In this document: in pieces, positions 17,106 to 25,359 of the stretch | Layout of the letters: each line of letters starts with the position of its first letter | How positions within the stretch are numbered: the stretch's first letter is position 1 | Source of the DNA: Embleya hyalina | Lineage (GTDB): Bacteria > Actinomycetota > Actinomycetes > Streptomycetales > Streptomycetaceae | Length of the DNA: 64,000 nt | Assembly: GCF_003967355.1 (NCBI RefSeq) | Contig: NZ_BIFH01000025.1 | Coordinates: 228,887-292,886 of the forward strand | Direction: 5' to 3' | The notes under the pieces: generated by a model | Databases searched by the model: none | Told to the model about the DNA's origin: nothing | What the model saw: the letters and a program-made list of their open reading frames with translations, nothing else | Program-made: the position numbers and the translations under genes

Positions 17106-19409
17106 GTGACCACACTCACGACCGCCGACTACCGCCGCGCCGAGCAACTGCTTCCACACAACGCGGCGCGCCTGGTTCCGGGCGCGAGGATCCGCCCGAA
17201 CCGGGAGGACGGCACCGACCGTTTCTGGTACCGCGTCGACACCGCACAGGGCCGCCGGTTCGTCCTGGTCGACCCCGCCGCCGGCGATCGCGGGGCGGCG
17301 TTCGATCACGACCGGCTGGCCGCCGCCCTGTCGGCGGCGTCCGGCACGGCGGTGGAAGGCGCACATCTCCCGTTCACCTCGATCGGCCGCAGCGGCGACA
17401 CCGTCGAGTTCACCGCGTTCGACGCCCGATGGCGGTACGTACCCGACGACGACCGGTGCACCCGGATCGACGACCCCGGGCACAACGCCATCCACGAACA
17501 GCCCTCACCCGACGGGGCGTGGGTCGCGTTCGTGCGCGACCACGACATCTGGGTGCGCTCGGCCGACCGCACCGAGGAGTTCGCCCTCACCCACGACGGC
17601 GAAGAGTACTTCGACTACGGTTCGAACCTCGACGTGGCACTGTCGCGGATCATGCTGCGCAACGCGGGCGTCACCGCGCCCCCGATGCTGGCCTGGTCAC
17701 CCGACTCGCGCCGACTGGTCACCCACCGGATCGACCAACGGCACCTGCGCGAACAGGTGTTGGTCGAGTCGACCCCCCGCGACGGCGGGCCGCCGGTGGC
17801 GCACTCCTTCCGCTACGCCATGCCGCAGGACGAACAGCACGCCCGCATGCACTTCGTCGTGCTGGACGTGGCGCGCCGTTCGGCGGTGTGGGAGGCGACC
17901 GGCCCGTCGCACATCGGCCACCTGTCCCCGTTCGCGCGCGGCTGGGTCTGGTGGTCCCCCGACGGCGCCTCCCTGTATTTCCTGCGACAGCCCCGCTACT
18001 CCCGCTCGCTCGGGCTGTACCGCCTCGATCCCGACACCGGCGCCGTCGACCTCCTCGTGGACGAGCACGGCACCACCCGCGTGGAACCCGCACAACTGAT
18101 CTTCGACCGACCGATGGTCCGAGTGCTGAGCACCGGTGAGGTCCTGTGGTACTCCCAGCGCGACGGCTGGGGACACCTGTACCTCTACCCCGCACCACCG
18201 CGGCCGCCGGACCCCGCCTCGACCGACGAGCCGGCGCCGACCCGGATCACGTCGGGGGCGTGGGCGGTCCGCGGCATCCTGCACGTCGACGAGGACAACC
18301 GCACCGTCCTGTTCCTCGCCTCCGGGCTGGTACCCGGTGAGCCCTACGCCCGGCAACTGTGCACCGTCGGACTCGACGGCACCGGATTCGTCAATCACAG
18401 CGACGACGCGTTCGATCACGAGGTCGTCGTCGCCGTGTCCGGCGCCTGGTTCCTCGACACGGCCTCCACCGTGGACACACCGCCGAGGACCGTCGTGTGC
18501 GATGTCGCCGGCGCGACCGTGCTCGAACTCGAGCGACCCGACACCGCGTTGCTGGTCGGCGCGGGCTGGACGCCACCGGAGCGGTTCAGCGCCAAGGCCG
18601 CCGACGGGGTCACCGACATCCACGGCACCCTCTGGCGCCCACACGGATTCGATCCGTCCCGGCGGTATCCGCTGGTCGATTCGGCCTACCCCGGCCCTCA
18701 GGTCATGCGCACCACCGCGGGCTTCGCCAACCCCCACTTCGTGTCCCCGGAAACGCTCGCCGCCCTGGGATTCGCCGTCGTCACGGTGGACGGACGCGGC
18801 ACCCCCGGCCGCAGCAAGGCATTCCACGACGCCTCCTACGGCAACCTCGGCAACGCCGGCTTCCTCGAGGACCACGTCGCCGCGATCCACCAACTGGTCG
18901 ACCGCCACCCCTGGATCGACCTCGACCGGGTAGGCATCGCCGGCGCGTCCGGCGGCGGCTTCGCCACCGTCCGGGCGATGCTCACCCACCCCGACCTGTA
19001 CAAGGTCGGTGTCGCACTGTGCGGCAACCACGACATCCGCCACTACCTGGCCCTGTGGGCCGACACCTACCTCGGCGAAGGCACCCCGGAGCAATGGGCC
19101 GACGCCGCCAATCCGGGCCTGGCCGCCAACCTGTCCGGGAAGCTGCTGCTCGTCCACGGCGAACTCGACGACAACGTCCTGCCCTATCAGACCCTCAACC
19201 TCGTCGACGCCCTGATCGACGCCGACAAGGACTTCGACCTGCTCGTCGTCCCCGGCGTCGAACACATCTTCATGGGCCGCGAGCACTACGTCACGCGCCG
19301 GATGTGGGACCACCTCGTCCGACACCTGCTCGGGACGCAACCACCCTCGGGATACGCGCTGCGGCCCTTCCCCGCCGGCGCCGAACACCTCGCCGAACTG
19401 CTCGGATAG
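17106..19409 (+). CDS. S9 peptidase, dipeptidyl-peptidase IV-like
   Basis: This 767-residue protein has an N-terminal DPP-IV-type beta-propeller with HEQPSPDGAWVAFVRDHDIW, EEYFDYGSNLDVAL and WSPDSRRLVTHRID. The C-terminal peptidase domain follows, with catalytic serine in VGIAGASGGGFAT, aspartate in VHGELDDNVLP and histidine in VVPGVEHIFMG. DPP-IV enzymes release Xaa-Pro or Xaa-Ala dipeptides from N-termini. The elbow is GASGGG rather than the common GWSYGG. The GTG start follows AAAGGGG, 62 bases after the TetR gene, so both may be cotranscribed. Dipeptides released here could feed the amidohydrolase of the divergent operon. Confidence 0.87.
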   Translation: MTTLTTADYRRAEQLLPHNAARLVPGARIRPNREDGTDRFWYRVDTAQGRRFVLVDPAAGDRGAAFDHDRLAAALSAASGTAVEGAHLPFTSIGRSGDTVEFTAFDARWRYVPDDDRCTRIDDPGHNAIHEQPSPDGAWVAFVRDHDIWVRSADRTEEFALTHDGEEYFDYGSNLDVALSRIMLRNAGVTAPPMLAWSPDSRRLVTHRIDQRHLREQVLVESTPRDGGPPVAHSFRYAMPQDEQHARMHFVVLDVARRSAVWEATGPSHIGHLSPFARGWVWWSPDGASLYFLRQPRYSRSLGLYRLDPDTGAVDLLVDEHGTTRVEPAQLIFDRPMVRVLSTGEVLWYSQRDGWGHLYLYPAPPRPPDPASTDEPAPTRITSGAWAVRGILHVDEDNRTVLFLASGLVPGEPYARQLCTVGLDGTGFVNHSDDAFDHEVVVAVSGAWFLDTASTVDTPPRTVVCDVAGATVLELERPDTALLVGAGWTPPERFSAKAADGVTDIHGTLWRPHGFDPSRRYPLVDSAYPGPQVMRTTAGFANPHFVSPETLAALGFAVVTVDGRGTPGRSKAFHDASYGNLGNAGFLEDHVAAIHQLVDRHPWIDLDRVGIAGASGGGFATVRAMLTHPDLYKVGVALCGNHDIRHYLALWADTYLGEGTPEQWADAANPGLAANLSGKLLLVHGELDDNVLPYQTLNLVDALIDADKDFDLLVVPGVEHIFMGREHYVTRRMWDHLVRHLLGTQPPSGYALRPFPAGAEHLAELLG

Positions 19410-19451
19410 GCCCACTCGCGAATCCCCGGACTCGGGATCGGAAGTCGGCCC

Positions 19452-19465
19452 CTCCCGTACGGGAG
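19452..19465. repeat. perfect palindrome before the MFS gene
   Basis: CTCCCGTACGGGAG is a perfect 14-bp palindrome with a CCGTACGG centre, similar to the half-sites of the TetR operator at 16302. It lies in the 242-base gap between the peptidase and MFS genes. It could be an operator or a hairpin; nothing else is evident in the gap. Confidence 0.35.
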
Positions 19466-19651
19466 CCGAGCCGCACCGTCGCCTCGACCACCCGCACCGG
19501 CTCGATCATCGAGCCGGTCTCCGGGCACCCCATCCGCGACCGGACGTACTCGTCCGACGACAGCGGCCGAACGCCTCCCACCACGAGCGGCATCCGCCAC
19601 GCACGCCACCACCCCGACCACCCGCCGTGATCCCCGATCAGGAGAATCGTC

Positions 19652-21061
19652 ATGACCGCCGAAGTCAGATCCATCCGCACGGCAAGACCGGGCGCTACGC
19701 CCTTCATCCTCACCGTGGTGCTCTCCGTCTACACCGCGCTGGAGGCAATGCTGATCCCGGCACTGCCGCAAATCCGGGCAGATCTCGACGCCTCGCCCCA
19801 GGCGGTCACCTGGGCCTTCACCGGCCTGCTGCTCGTCGGCGCCGTCGCGACCCCGGTGATCGGCCGCCTGTGCGACGTCGCCGACAAACGCCGGGTCCTC
19901 ATCGCCGTCGTCGCCGTCGTGCTCGTCGGCATCGTCGTGTCCGCGACGGCGAACTCGGTGGGGCAACTGATCGCGGGTCAGATGATCCAGGGCGTCGGAG
20001 CCGGACTGCAACCCCTCGCCATCGGCCTGCTCAACGACACCCAGCCCGCGAACCGACTCAAGCCCGCCATCGGCCTGATCGTCGGCTCGACGGCACTGGC
20101 CGCCGCGTTCGGCCTCCTGGCCTCCGGCTGGATCATCAGCGCCCTGTCGTTCACCTGGCTGTTCTGGATCCCGCTGACCGTCATGTTCATCGCACTCGTC
20201 GTCGTCTGTCAGATCGTGCCCGACTGCCCGGCCGCGGGCAGCGGATCGATCGACTGGCTCGGCGCCGTCCTCCTGGGCTCCGGACTGGTCGCCCTGCTGC
20301 TGGGCCTGACGGTCGCACCCGAACACGGCTGGACCTCGGCGCCGTTCCTCATCCGTGTCGCGATCGCGGCCGTCCTGCTCCCCCTGTTCGTGGCCCGCGA
20401 ACTCCGCACGACACACCCGTTGATCGACCTGCGCGGACTCCGGAACCGACCGGTCGTCCTGACCTGCGTGGTGGCCTTCGTCGTCGGGTTCGGCACATTC
20501 GCCCTGTACGTCGTGGTACCCAGCCTGGCCAGCCTCCCCAAGAGCACCGGATACGGACTCGGAGCCGACACCGCCACCGTCGGGCTGCTGCTCCTGCCCC
20601 TCGGGGTGTTCGCCCTGGCGAGTTCTCCGCTCACCCCCCACGCGGAGCGTATCCTCGGCACCCGCGGCGTGATGGCCCTGAGCACCGCGCTCATCGTCGG
20701 CTCCAGCCTGCTGCTGCTCCTCGCCGACGGCAAGGCCGTGGCCCTCTACCTCTCCAGTGCCGTCTGCGGCATCGGGATCGGCCTCAGCACGACCCAGTCG
20801 ATGAACATCGTGGTCAGCGTCGTCCCCGCCGACCGCACCGCGAGCGTGGCCGGCACCGCGTTCGTCCTGCGCAGCGTCGGCGCCACCCTCGGTGGCCAGA
20901 TCGGCGCCAGTGTGCTCGCCTCCGATCCCGTTCCCGGCACACCGATACCGAGCTGGGACGCCTACACGACCACCTTCGTGATCAGCGCGGCGGTCGGCAT
21001 GATCGCCCTCGTCCTCAGCGTCGCACTGCCCCGGCGTCTCCCGACCCCGGTGCCGGCATGA
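19652..21061 (+). CDS. MFS transporter, DHA2-like drug exporter
   Basis: This 469-residue protein has about 14 hydrophobic segments. The N-terminal helices contain LSVYTALEAMLIPALPQI, and the motif A region reads IGRLCDVADKRR. Motif C-like GSTALAAAFGLLASGW is at about residue 150. Such proteins export drugs or metabolites with proton antiport. The ATG follows CAGGAGAATCGTC. It lies downstream of the peptidase gene in the same direction but with a 242-base gap, so it probably has its own promoter. The substrate is unknown. Confidence 0.87.
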   Translation: MTAEVRSIRTARPGATPFILTVVLSVYTALEAMLIPALPQIRADLDASPQAVTWAFTGLLLVGAVATPVIGRLCDVADKRRVLIAVVAVVLVGIVVSATANSVGQLIAGQMIQGVGAGLQPLAIGLLNDTQPANRLKPAIGLIVGSTALAAAFGLLASGWIISALSFTWLFWIPLTVMFIALVVVCQIVPDCPAAGSGSIDWLGAVLLGSGLVALLLGLTVAPEHGWTSAPFLIRVAIAAVLLPLFVARELRTTHPLIDLRGLRNRPVVLTCVVAFVVGFGTFALYVVVPSLASLPKSTGYGLGADTATVGLLLLPLGVFALASSPLTPHAERILGTRGVMALSTALIVGSSLLLLLADGKAVALYLSSAVCGIGIGLSTTQSMNIVVSVVPADRTASVAGTAFVLRSVGATLGGQIGASVLASDPVPGTPIPSWDAYTTTFVISAAVGMIALVLSVALPRRLPTPVPA

Positions 21062-21512
21062 CCCCGGGATTCGTCACCCGACGACCGGCGGCACCGGCTC
21101 CCGGCCTCCCGGCGCCGCGGAGGCCGGGGAAGCCGCAGCGGTCGGCCGCGTAGGTGACCGGGTTGGTTCGAGGCCGCCGCTCCCGGCCCGGACCAACCGC
21201 ACCACCAAACCGCGGTCCTTCCCCGCCGACCGGGGCACTTCGTCGGTCGACTCGCCCGGCCGGTGGATCCCGGCCGTCCGCCGCACAGCCGTGACAGGGA
21301 GCATCGAGCACGCCGGAGCGGTCGTGGCCACAGTCGAGCCGACGAGCGCCGCGGGACGGCCGAACGATGGTGCGACAACCTGCGGCAGGACGCTCCTGTT
21401 CGGGCAACTCCGGGCACTGCGCGGCGACTTCCGCCTTGGCCCTCCCGGACAACCTCATCGTCGCCCGTCGCCGTCCCCCGGCTCCTCACCGTCCTCCCAT
21501 GGAGCTCCGCCG
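21062..21512. other. 451-base stretch without supported gene
   Basis: Only short Arg- and Pro-rich frames typical of non-coding GC-rich DNA are seen. The final bases hold GGAGCTCC, which serves as the ribosome binding site of the P450 gene. Confidence 0.4.
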
Positions 21513-22766
21513 ATGTCCTCTTCCTCCGTCGACCTCTTCTGTGACGCCACACGCGCCGACCCCTACCCCCGATACGCGGAGCTCCGGGCCCAAGGCTCGG
21601 CAATCCACCTGACCGAGCACGACGCCTGGGCCCTGCCCCGATACGCCGACGTCCTCGCCGCGCTCACCCACCCGCGCGTCTTCTCCCCTGTCGACCGCAT
21701 CGCTGCGGTTCCCGAGGCCGATCGCGACATTCCCGCCGGGACCGTGTCGGCCTCCGACGGACCCGACCACGCCCGGCTGTGCCGGATCCTGTCGCGGCAA
21801 CTCGCCCGGCCCGCCATCGACGTGCTGACCGCCGGCGTGCACAAGCGGGCCGACAGGTTGGTGCGGGAACTCGTCGCACGCGAAACGTTCGACGCCGCCC
21901 GGGACTTGGCGCGGCCCCTGGTTGTCGACATCGTCCTGGGTCTGATGGGGTTCCCGGCCGCGACCCGCGACTCGCTGCTCGGCGACGCCGCGGCCGCGTT
22001 CGACCTGTTCGGCCCGGCCGACGCCCGCTGCGCGGGTGCGGGGCCTGTGACCGCCGCCATGTCCGCCTTCCTCGAAGACGTGGTCACCGTGGACGCGATG
22101 CGCCCCGGATCGTGGTTGGCCGCCACACACACCGCGGCCGGCGCGGGCGAGATCACGCAGGAGGAGGTCGTGCCCCTGATGTTCGCCTACACCACCGCGG
22201 GCATGGACACCACCGTCCACGGCATCTCCACCGCCATCCACCTCCTGGCCACCCACCCCGGCCAGTTCGCCAATCTGCGCAACAGACGCGTGACCGCCGA
22301 TCAGGTCTTCCACGAGGCGCTGCGGTTCGACGCGCCCGTCCAGGCTTTCGGCCGTCGTGTCACCCGGGACGTCGCCATCGGCGACACGCGGATCCCGGCA
22401 GGGAATCGGGTGTGGCTCCTCCACGGTTCCGCCGGCCGCGACGAACGACGATGGGGGAAGTCCGCCGACCGGTTCGACGCCTACCGTCCGGACGCCGATC
22501 GCCACCTGGCGCTCGGGGTCGGATCCCACGTGTGCGCCGGCAACCGCCTGGCGACTCTCCAGGCCCGCGCGGTCCTGACCGCCTTGGCGCGGCGCTGTAG
22601 CCGGATACGCCCGGCCGGCACTCCCGAGCGAACACTCGGCAACGTCCTGCGTGGCTGGGAACGGCTCCCTCTCGACGTGACCCCCGACGGCCGCCGCACC
22701 GCCCGACGGGCCGGGACACGGACAACCACCGTCGGCACACCGACGACGAGCAACGCCGACGCGTGA
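21513..22766 (+). CDS. cytochrome P450
   Basis: This 417-residue bacterial class-I-type P450 carries the I-helix oxygen-activation motif AYTTAGMDTT, the K-helix ExxR in FHEALRFDAP, and the haem ligand loop LGVGSHVCAGNRLA with the axial cysteine. In the haem loop the usual first Phe is replaced by Leu (ALGVGSHVC instead of FGxGxHxC), which is tolerated in some families. The ATG has GGAGCTCC at good spacing. No ferredoxin or reductase gene is adjacent, so electrons would come from a general redox pair. The substrate is unknown. It may belong with the upstream MFS exporter, but the 451-base gap argues against one operon. Confidence 0.9.
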   Translation: MSSSSVDLFCDATRADPYPRYAELRAQGSAIHLTEHDAWALPRYADVLAALTHPRVFSPVDRIAAVPEADRDIPAGTVSASDGPDHARLCRILSRQLARPAIDVLTAGVHKRADRLVRELVARETFDAARDLARPLVVDIVLGLMGFPAATRDSLLGDAAAAFDLFGPADARCAGAGPVTAAMSAFLEDVVTVDAMRPGSWLAATHTAAGAGEITQEEVVPLMFAYTTAGMDTTVHGISTAIHLLATHPGQFANLRNRRVTADQVFHEALRFDAPVQAFGRRVTRDVAIGDTRIPAGNRVWLLHGSAGRDERRWGKSADRFDAYRPDADRHLALGVGSHVCAGNRLATLQARAVLTALARRCSRIRPAGTPERTLGNVLRGWERLPLDVTPDGRRTARRAGTRTTTVGTPTTSNADA

Positions 22767-22867
22767 ACGTTCCGCGTCACCCGGACCCGGGCCGGACCCA
22801 GGCGCGTCCGAGGAGGATTTCGCCGCCCACGAGGATCGTGTCGATTCCAGTGCACTTCGCATCGAAA

Positions 22868-22900
22868 CGTGTTAACGTACTCGTACGGTATCAATACGGT
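22868..22900 (+). promoter_or_regulatory. relic of the TetR operator/promoter
   Basis: GTACTCGTACGG and two TACGGTA direct repeats here match the operator region before the TetR gene at 16375. The following sequence is also similar, through to a conserved CCCAGGAGCGACGCC ribosome binding site before ATG 22957. Confidence 0.5.
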
Positions 22901-22956
22901 ACAAGTAAGGACGGTGGCCTCGAATGGCCGCCGGGGCGAATCCCAGGAGCGACGCC

Positions 22957-23148
22957 ATGTACTTCGAACCCACCGTTCCGCGGAAACGAACGCCACGCGG
23001 AACCCTCGACCGGGCCCAAGCCGTCGCCACCACGGCGACGATCACGAATTCGGACACCCATACCGCCCGCGGTATCGGAACCGGCCTCGGCGCGACCCGG
23101 GGATTCGTCACCGACGCATACGGGCTGCACTTCAAGGAATCGTCATGA
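22957..23148 (+). pseudogene. truncated TetR N-terminus (partial duplicate of 16375 gene)
   Basis: The first 20 or so codons read PTVPRKRTPRGTLDRAQAVA, which aligns with RTAPRKRAPRGSLDRARVVA of the TetR protein encoded at 16375. The ribosome binding site and operator region upstream also match. After that the sequence loses the helix-turn-helix and ends at codon 63. It can no longer make a regulator. Its stop codon overlaps the ATG of the next gene, so it may now act only as a translated leader for that gene. Confidence 0.65.
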
Positions 23149-23516
23149 ACACCCCGGTCTACGACACGCACCCCGTCTATCAGGTCGACGTTCCCATCCG
23201 TGATCCCAGGACCGACACGCACGGCATCCACGTACTCACCGGAAATGCCGCCACGGCCGAGGACGCCCTGGCCACGGCCCGCCACGTCTACACCCAGGCC
23301 GTCCACCACACCACCACCGGTGCCCTCCCCTCCCGACGCCCCGACGGCTGGGGCGTGCGCGGCCTGCGCCCGGGCTGGGAACCCGACTGGTCCGGGGCAA
23401 CCTGCCGCCCCTGGACCGGGACGCTGGAGACGATGGTGTTGTTCCACCCCTGCCACACACCGCCCCGGCGCAGCGGAGCGAAGTTCGTCGAGCCCCTCAC
23501 CGCGGCGCTGCTCTGA
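23145..23516 (+). CDS. hypothetical protein, 123 aa
   Basis: This 123-residue protein starts at an ATG overlapping the stop of the truncated TetR relic. It contains YDTHPVYQVDVPIRDPRTDT, AEDALATARHVYTQAV and a Trp-rich stretch with GLRPGWEPDW and CRPWTGTLE. No signal peptide or membrane segment is seen and I do not recognise a family. Codon use fits the genome. Its translation probably depends on coupling to the relic upstream. Confidence 0.5.
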   Translation: MNTPVYDTHPVYQVDVPIRDPRTDTHGIHVLTGNAATAEDALATARHVYTQAVHHTTTGALPSRRPDGWGVRGLRPGWEPDWSGATCRPWTGTLETMVLFHPCHTPPRRSGAKFVEPLTAALL

Positions 23517-23631
23517 CTCCACTCGGCGACCGTCGGCACCCGCCTCGGGTCCGAGAACAAAGTGCGCGCGCCGAACATCGCGAGGCGGTCGCCGGATCTC
23601 CGACACCCACCGAAGCGTCGGATCGGACGGG

Positions 23632-24216
23632 TCAGCCGCGCGGCCGCGAACCGAGTTCCAGGGCCAGCGCGCTCCGCAGCAGGAAACGTGCCCGATCCAG
23701 GGGGAGCGAACCGGCCAGCCAGCGCTCGCTCAGGCCCTCGACGAGGGCCGTGAGTCGCTCGGCCGCGTCGGCCGGGGTCACGGTCGGGGCGATGTCGCCG
23801 TTGTCCTGCCCGCGGCGGATCAACTCCTGCGCGTCCCGCACCCAGTGCATGGTCGCTTCGCGCACCTGAAGACCCAGTTCCGGCACGAAGACGGAGCTCG
23901 CCCGGAACTCCCCCCAGGCCGTGCTGTTCTCCCGCACCTCGGGGGCGTCCTGGAGTTCGAGCAGCAGCATTTCCTCCAGCCGGCCGCGCGGATCCAGGTC
24001 CGGATCGGCGTCGGACCGCGTGTAGCGCTCGGCACGCTCGTTGATGAACTCCCAGGTGCGCCGCATGAGTCCGGCCCGGTCGCCGAAGTGGTAGTAGACC
24101 AACCCGACGGACACTCCGGCCTCGGCGGCGAGTTCCTCCACCCGCAGGCCGCGCACCCCGCGTCGGGCGATGAGCCCGGCGGCGGCTTCCAAGATCAATG
24201 ACTGACGGCTCGACAC
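23632..24216 (-). CDS. TetR-family regulator A of the deiminase/urease locus
   Basis: This is a 194-residue regulator with an N-terminal TetR helix-turn-helix (SLILEAAAGLIARRGVRGLR, then VEELAAEAGVSVGLVYYHFG) and a BetI-like C-terminal domain containing APEVRENSTAWGEFRAS. GTG 24216 was chosen because it gives exactly the length of the divergent paralogue and lies in a shared upstream segment (GGGTGTCGAGCCGT). An ATG at 24252 would place the start inside the operator region without a ribosome binding site. It is divergent from its paralogue at 24362 across a perfect operator. It is likely to control itself, the paralogue and the deiminase/urease operon. Confidence 0.85.
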   Translation of the reverse strand: MSSRQSLILEAAAGLIARRGVRGLRVEELAAEAGVSVGLVYYHFGDRAGLMRRTWEFINERAERYTRSDADPDLDPRGRLEEMLLLELQDAPEVRENSTAWGEFRASSVFVPELGLQVREATMHWVRDAQELIRRGQDNGDIAPTVTPADAAERLTALVEGLSERWLAGSLPLDRARFLLRSALALELGSRPRG

Positions 24217-24257
24217 CCTGCCACCCCACCGGGGCGGCACAGGACCGCCCATTTGAC

Positions 24258-24275
24258 TGACTGAATATTCAGTCA
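24258..24275. promoter_or_regulatory. perfect operator between divergent TetR genes
   Basis: TGACTGAATATTCAGTCA is a perfect 18-bp palindrome with arms TGACTGA and TCAGTCA and centre ATAT. The same arms with the same four-base spacing recur at 25204-25221 before the deiminase/urease operon. Confidence 0.75.
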
Positions 24276-24361
24276 TCGTATCGTGCGGCGCGTCCGCGAT
24301 CATCGGTCACCGCCCCGGGCCCGCGGGGTGCCCGTGGGGCCGGAGGGTAGGGTGTCGAGCC

Positions 24362-24946
24362 GTGGCCGCCGATCGTCGTACCGTGATCATGGAGGCCGCG
24401 GCGCGGCTCATCGCCCGCCGCGGGGTACGCGGGCTGCGCATCGAGGAGTTGGCCGCCGAGGCCGGCGTGTCGAACGGGCTGATCTACTACCACTTCAAGG
24501 ACCGCGCCGGAGTCCTGCGCGCGACCCTGGAGTTCATCAACGACCGGGCCGAGCGGTACACCGCCGACCGCGTCGCCGCCGAGCATCGGACGGACCCGCG
24601 CTCCGTGCTGGAGCAGACGCTGCTCCTCGAGTTCCAGGACACCGCCGAAGTCCGCGAGAACAGCACCGCGTGGGGCGAGTTGCGGGCGAGCGCGATGTTC
24701 GACGCCCTGCTGCGCACCGAACTCGCCGAGGCCACCCATGTGTGGGACGGCGAGGTCGCCGACCTGATCACCGCGGTCCTGCCGGCGGCACCCGCATGGC
24801 GGGCACTGGAGGCCGCCCAACGGCTCACCGCGCTCCTCGAAGGACTCAGCGGGCGCTGGCTGAGCGAGGGGCTGACGCTCGATCACGCCCGCACCCTCAT
24901 ACTCGCCGCGATCGAAGCCGAGTTGTCCCACCTCGACTCCGCCTGA
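24362..24946 (+). CDS. TetR-family regulator B of the deiminase/urease locus
   Basis: This 194-residue regulator is a paralogue of the divergent TetR: it contains VIMEAAARLIARRGVRGLRI, EELAAEAGVSNGLIYYHFKD and VRENSTAWGELRAS. The two share most of the DNA-binding domain, so they should recognise the same operator. Their C-terminal halves differ, so they may sense different ligands. The GTG start at 24362 matches the domain start; the ribosome binding site (GGAGGG) is a little distant. Agmatine or putrescine is an obvious ligand candidate from context, but this is inference. Confidence 0.85.
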   Translation: MAADRRTVIMEAAARLIARRGVRGLRIEELAAEAGVSNGLIYYHFKDRAGVLRATLEFINDRAERYTADRVAAEHRTDPRSVLEQTLLLEFQDTAEVRENSTAWGELRASAMFDALLRTELAEATHVWDGEVADLITAVLPAAPAWRALEAAQRLTALLEGLSGRWLSEGLTLDHARTLILAAIEAELSHLDSA

Positions 24947-25203
24947 GAGATCCCCCGGCCGTGGGCCGGAGCGCCCTGCGCGGCGCCGTCCGCACCGGCA
25001 TCCCGCGGGGCGTACCTGCGGGCGCCGGCCCCGCAACACCGAATCCGCCGATCTCCATGCTCGTTCCCGCGCCGTGCGATCCGCTCCGTCGGGCGGCCGA
25101 TCGATGCCCGCGACCGCCCCCGCGAACACCGCGGCACCCACGGGAGCGCGACCGGCCCCGACCCCGTCCGAAATCCGCGACGGCCGTTTCCCCTCCGCAC
25201 TAT

Positions 25204-25221
25204 TGACTGACTTTTCAGTCA
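25204..25221 (+). promoter_or_regulatory. second copy of the TetR operator, in the deiminase/urease promoter
   Basis: TGACTGA-CTTT-TCAGTCA repeats the arms and spacing of the operator at 24258-24275. It overlaps a TTGACT -35-like hexamer at 25203-25208, with AACAGT 17 bases further on, and lies 139 bases before the Tat-exported deiminase gene. The rest of the 24947-25359 gap shows no gene. Confidence 0.72.
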
Positions 25222-25359
25222 GTGGAACAGTGTGGGCACGCCGGACCGGGACTCCGGGTGCCATGCGCACCCCGTCCCGTCGGCAACCCCACGCATCCGC
25301 GAGTTCGTCCATCCGTGCCGCCGAGCGGCGGAGCTACCACCCGACAGGGAGAGTCAGCC

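Noticed and set aside
17697..19415. 572-codon open frame antisense to the DPP-IV-like gene
   Set aside because: It mirrors the codon bias of the opposite strand, has no ribosome binding site and no family resemblance, while the plus strand encodes a complete S9 peptidase.
21062..21512. Search for a gene between the MFS and P450 genes
   Set aside because: All frames are short or low-complexity, none has a ribosome binding site with a recognisable protein.
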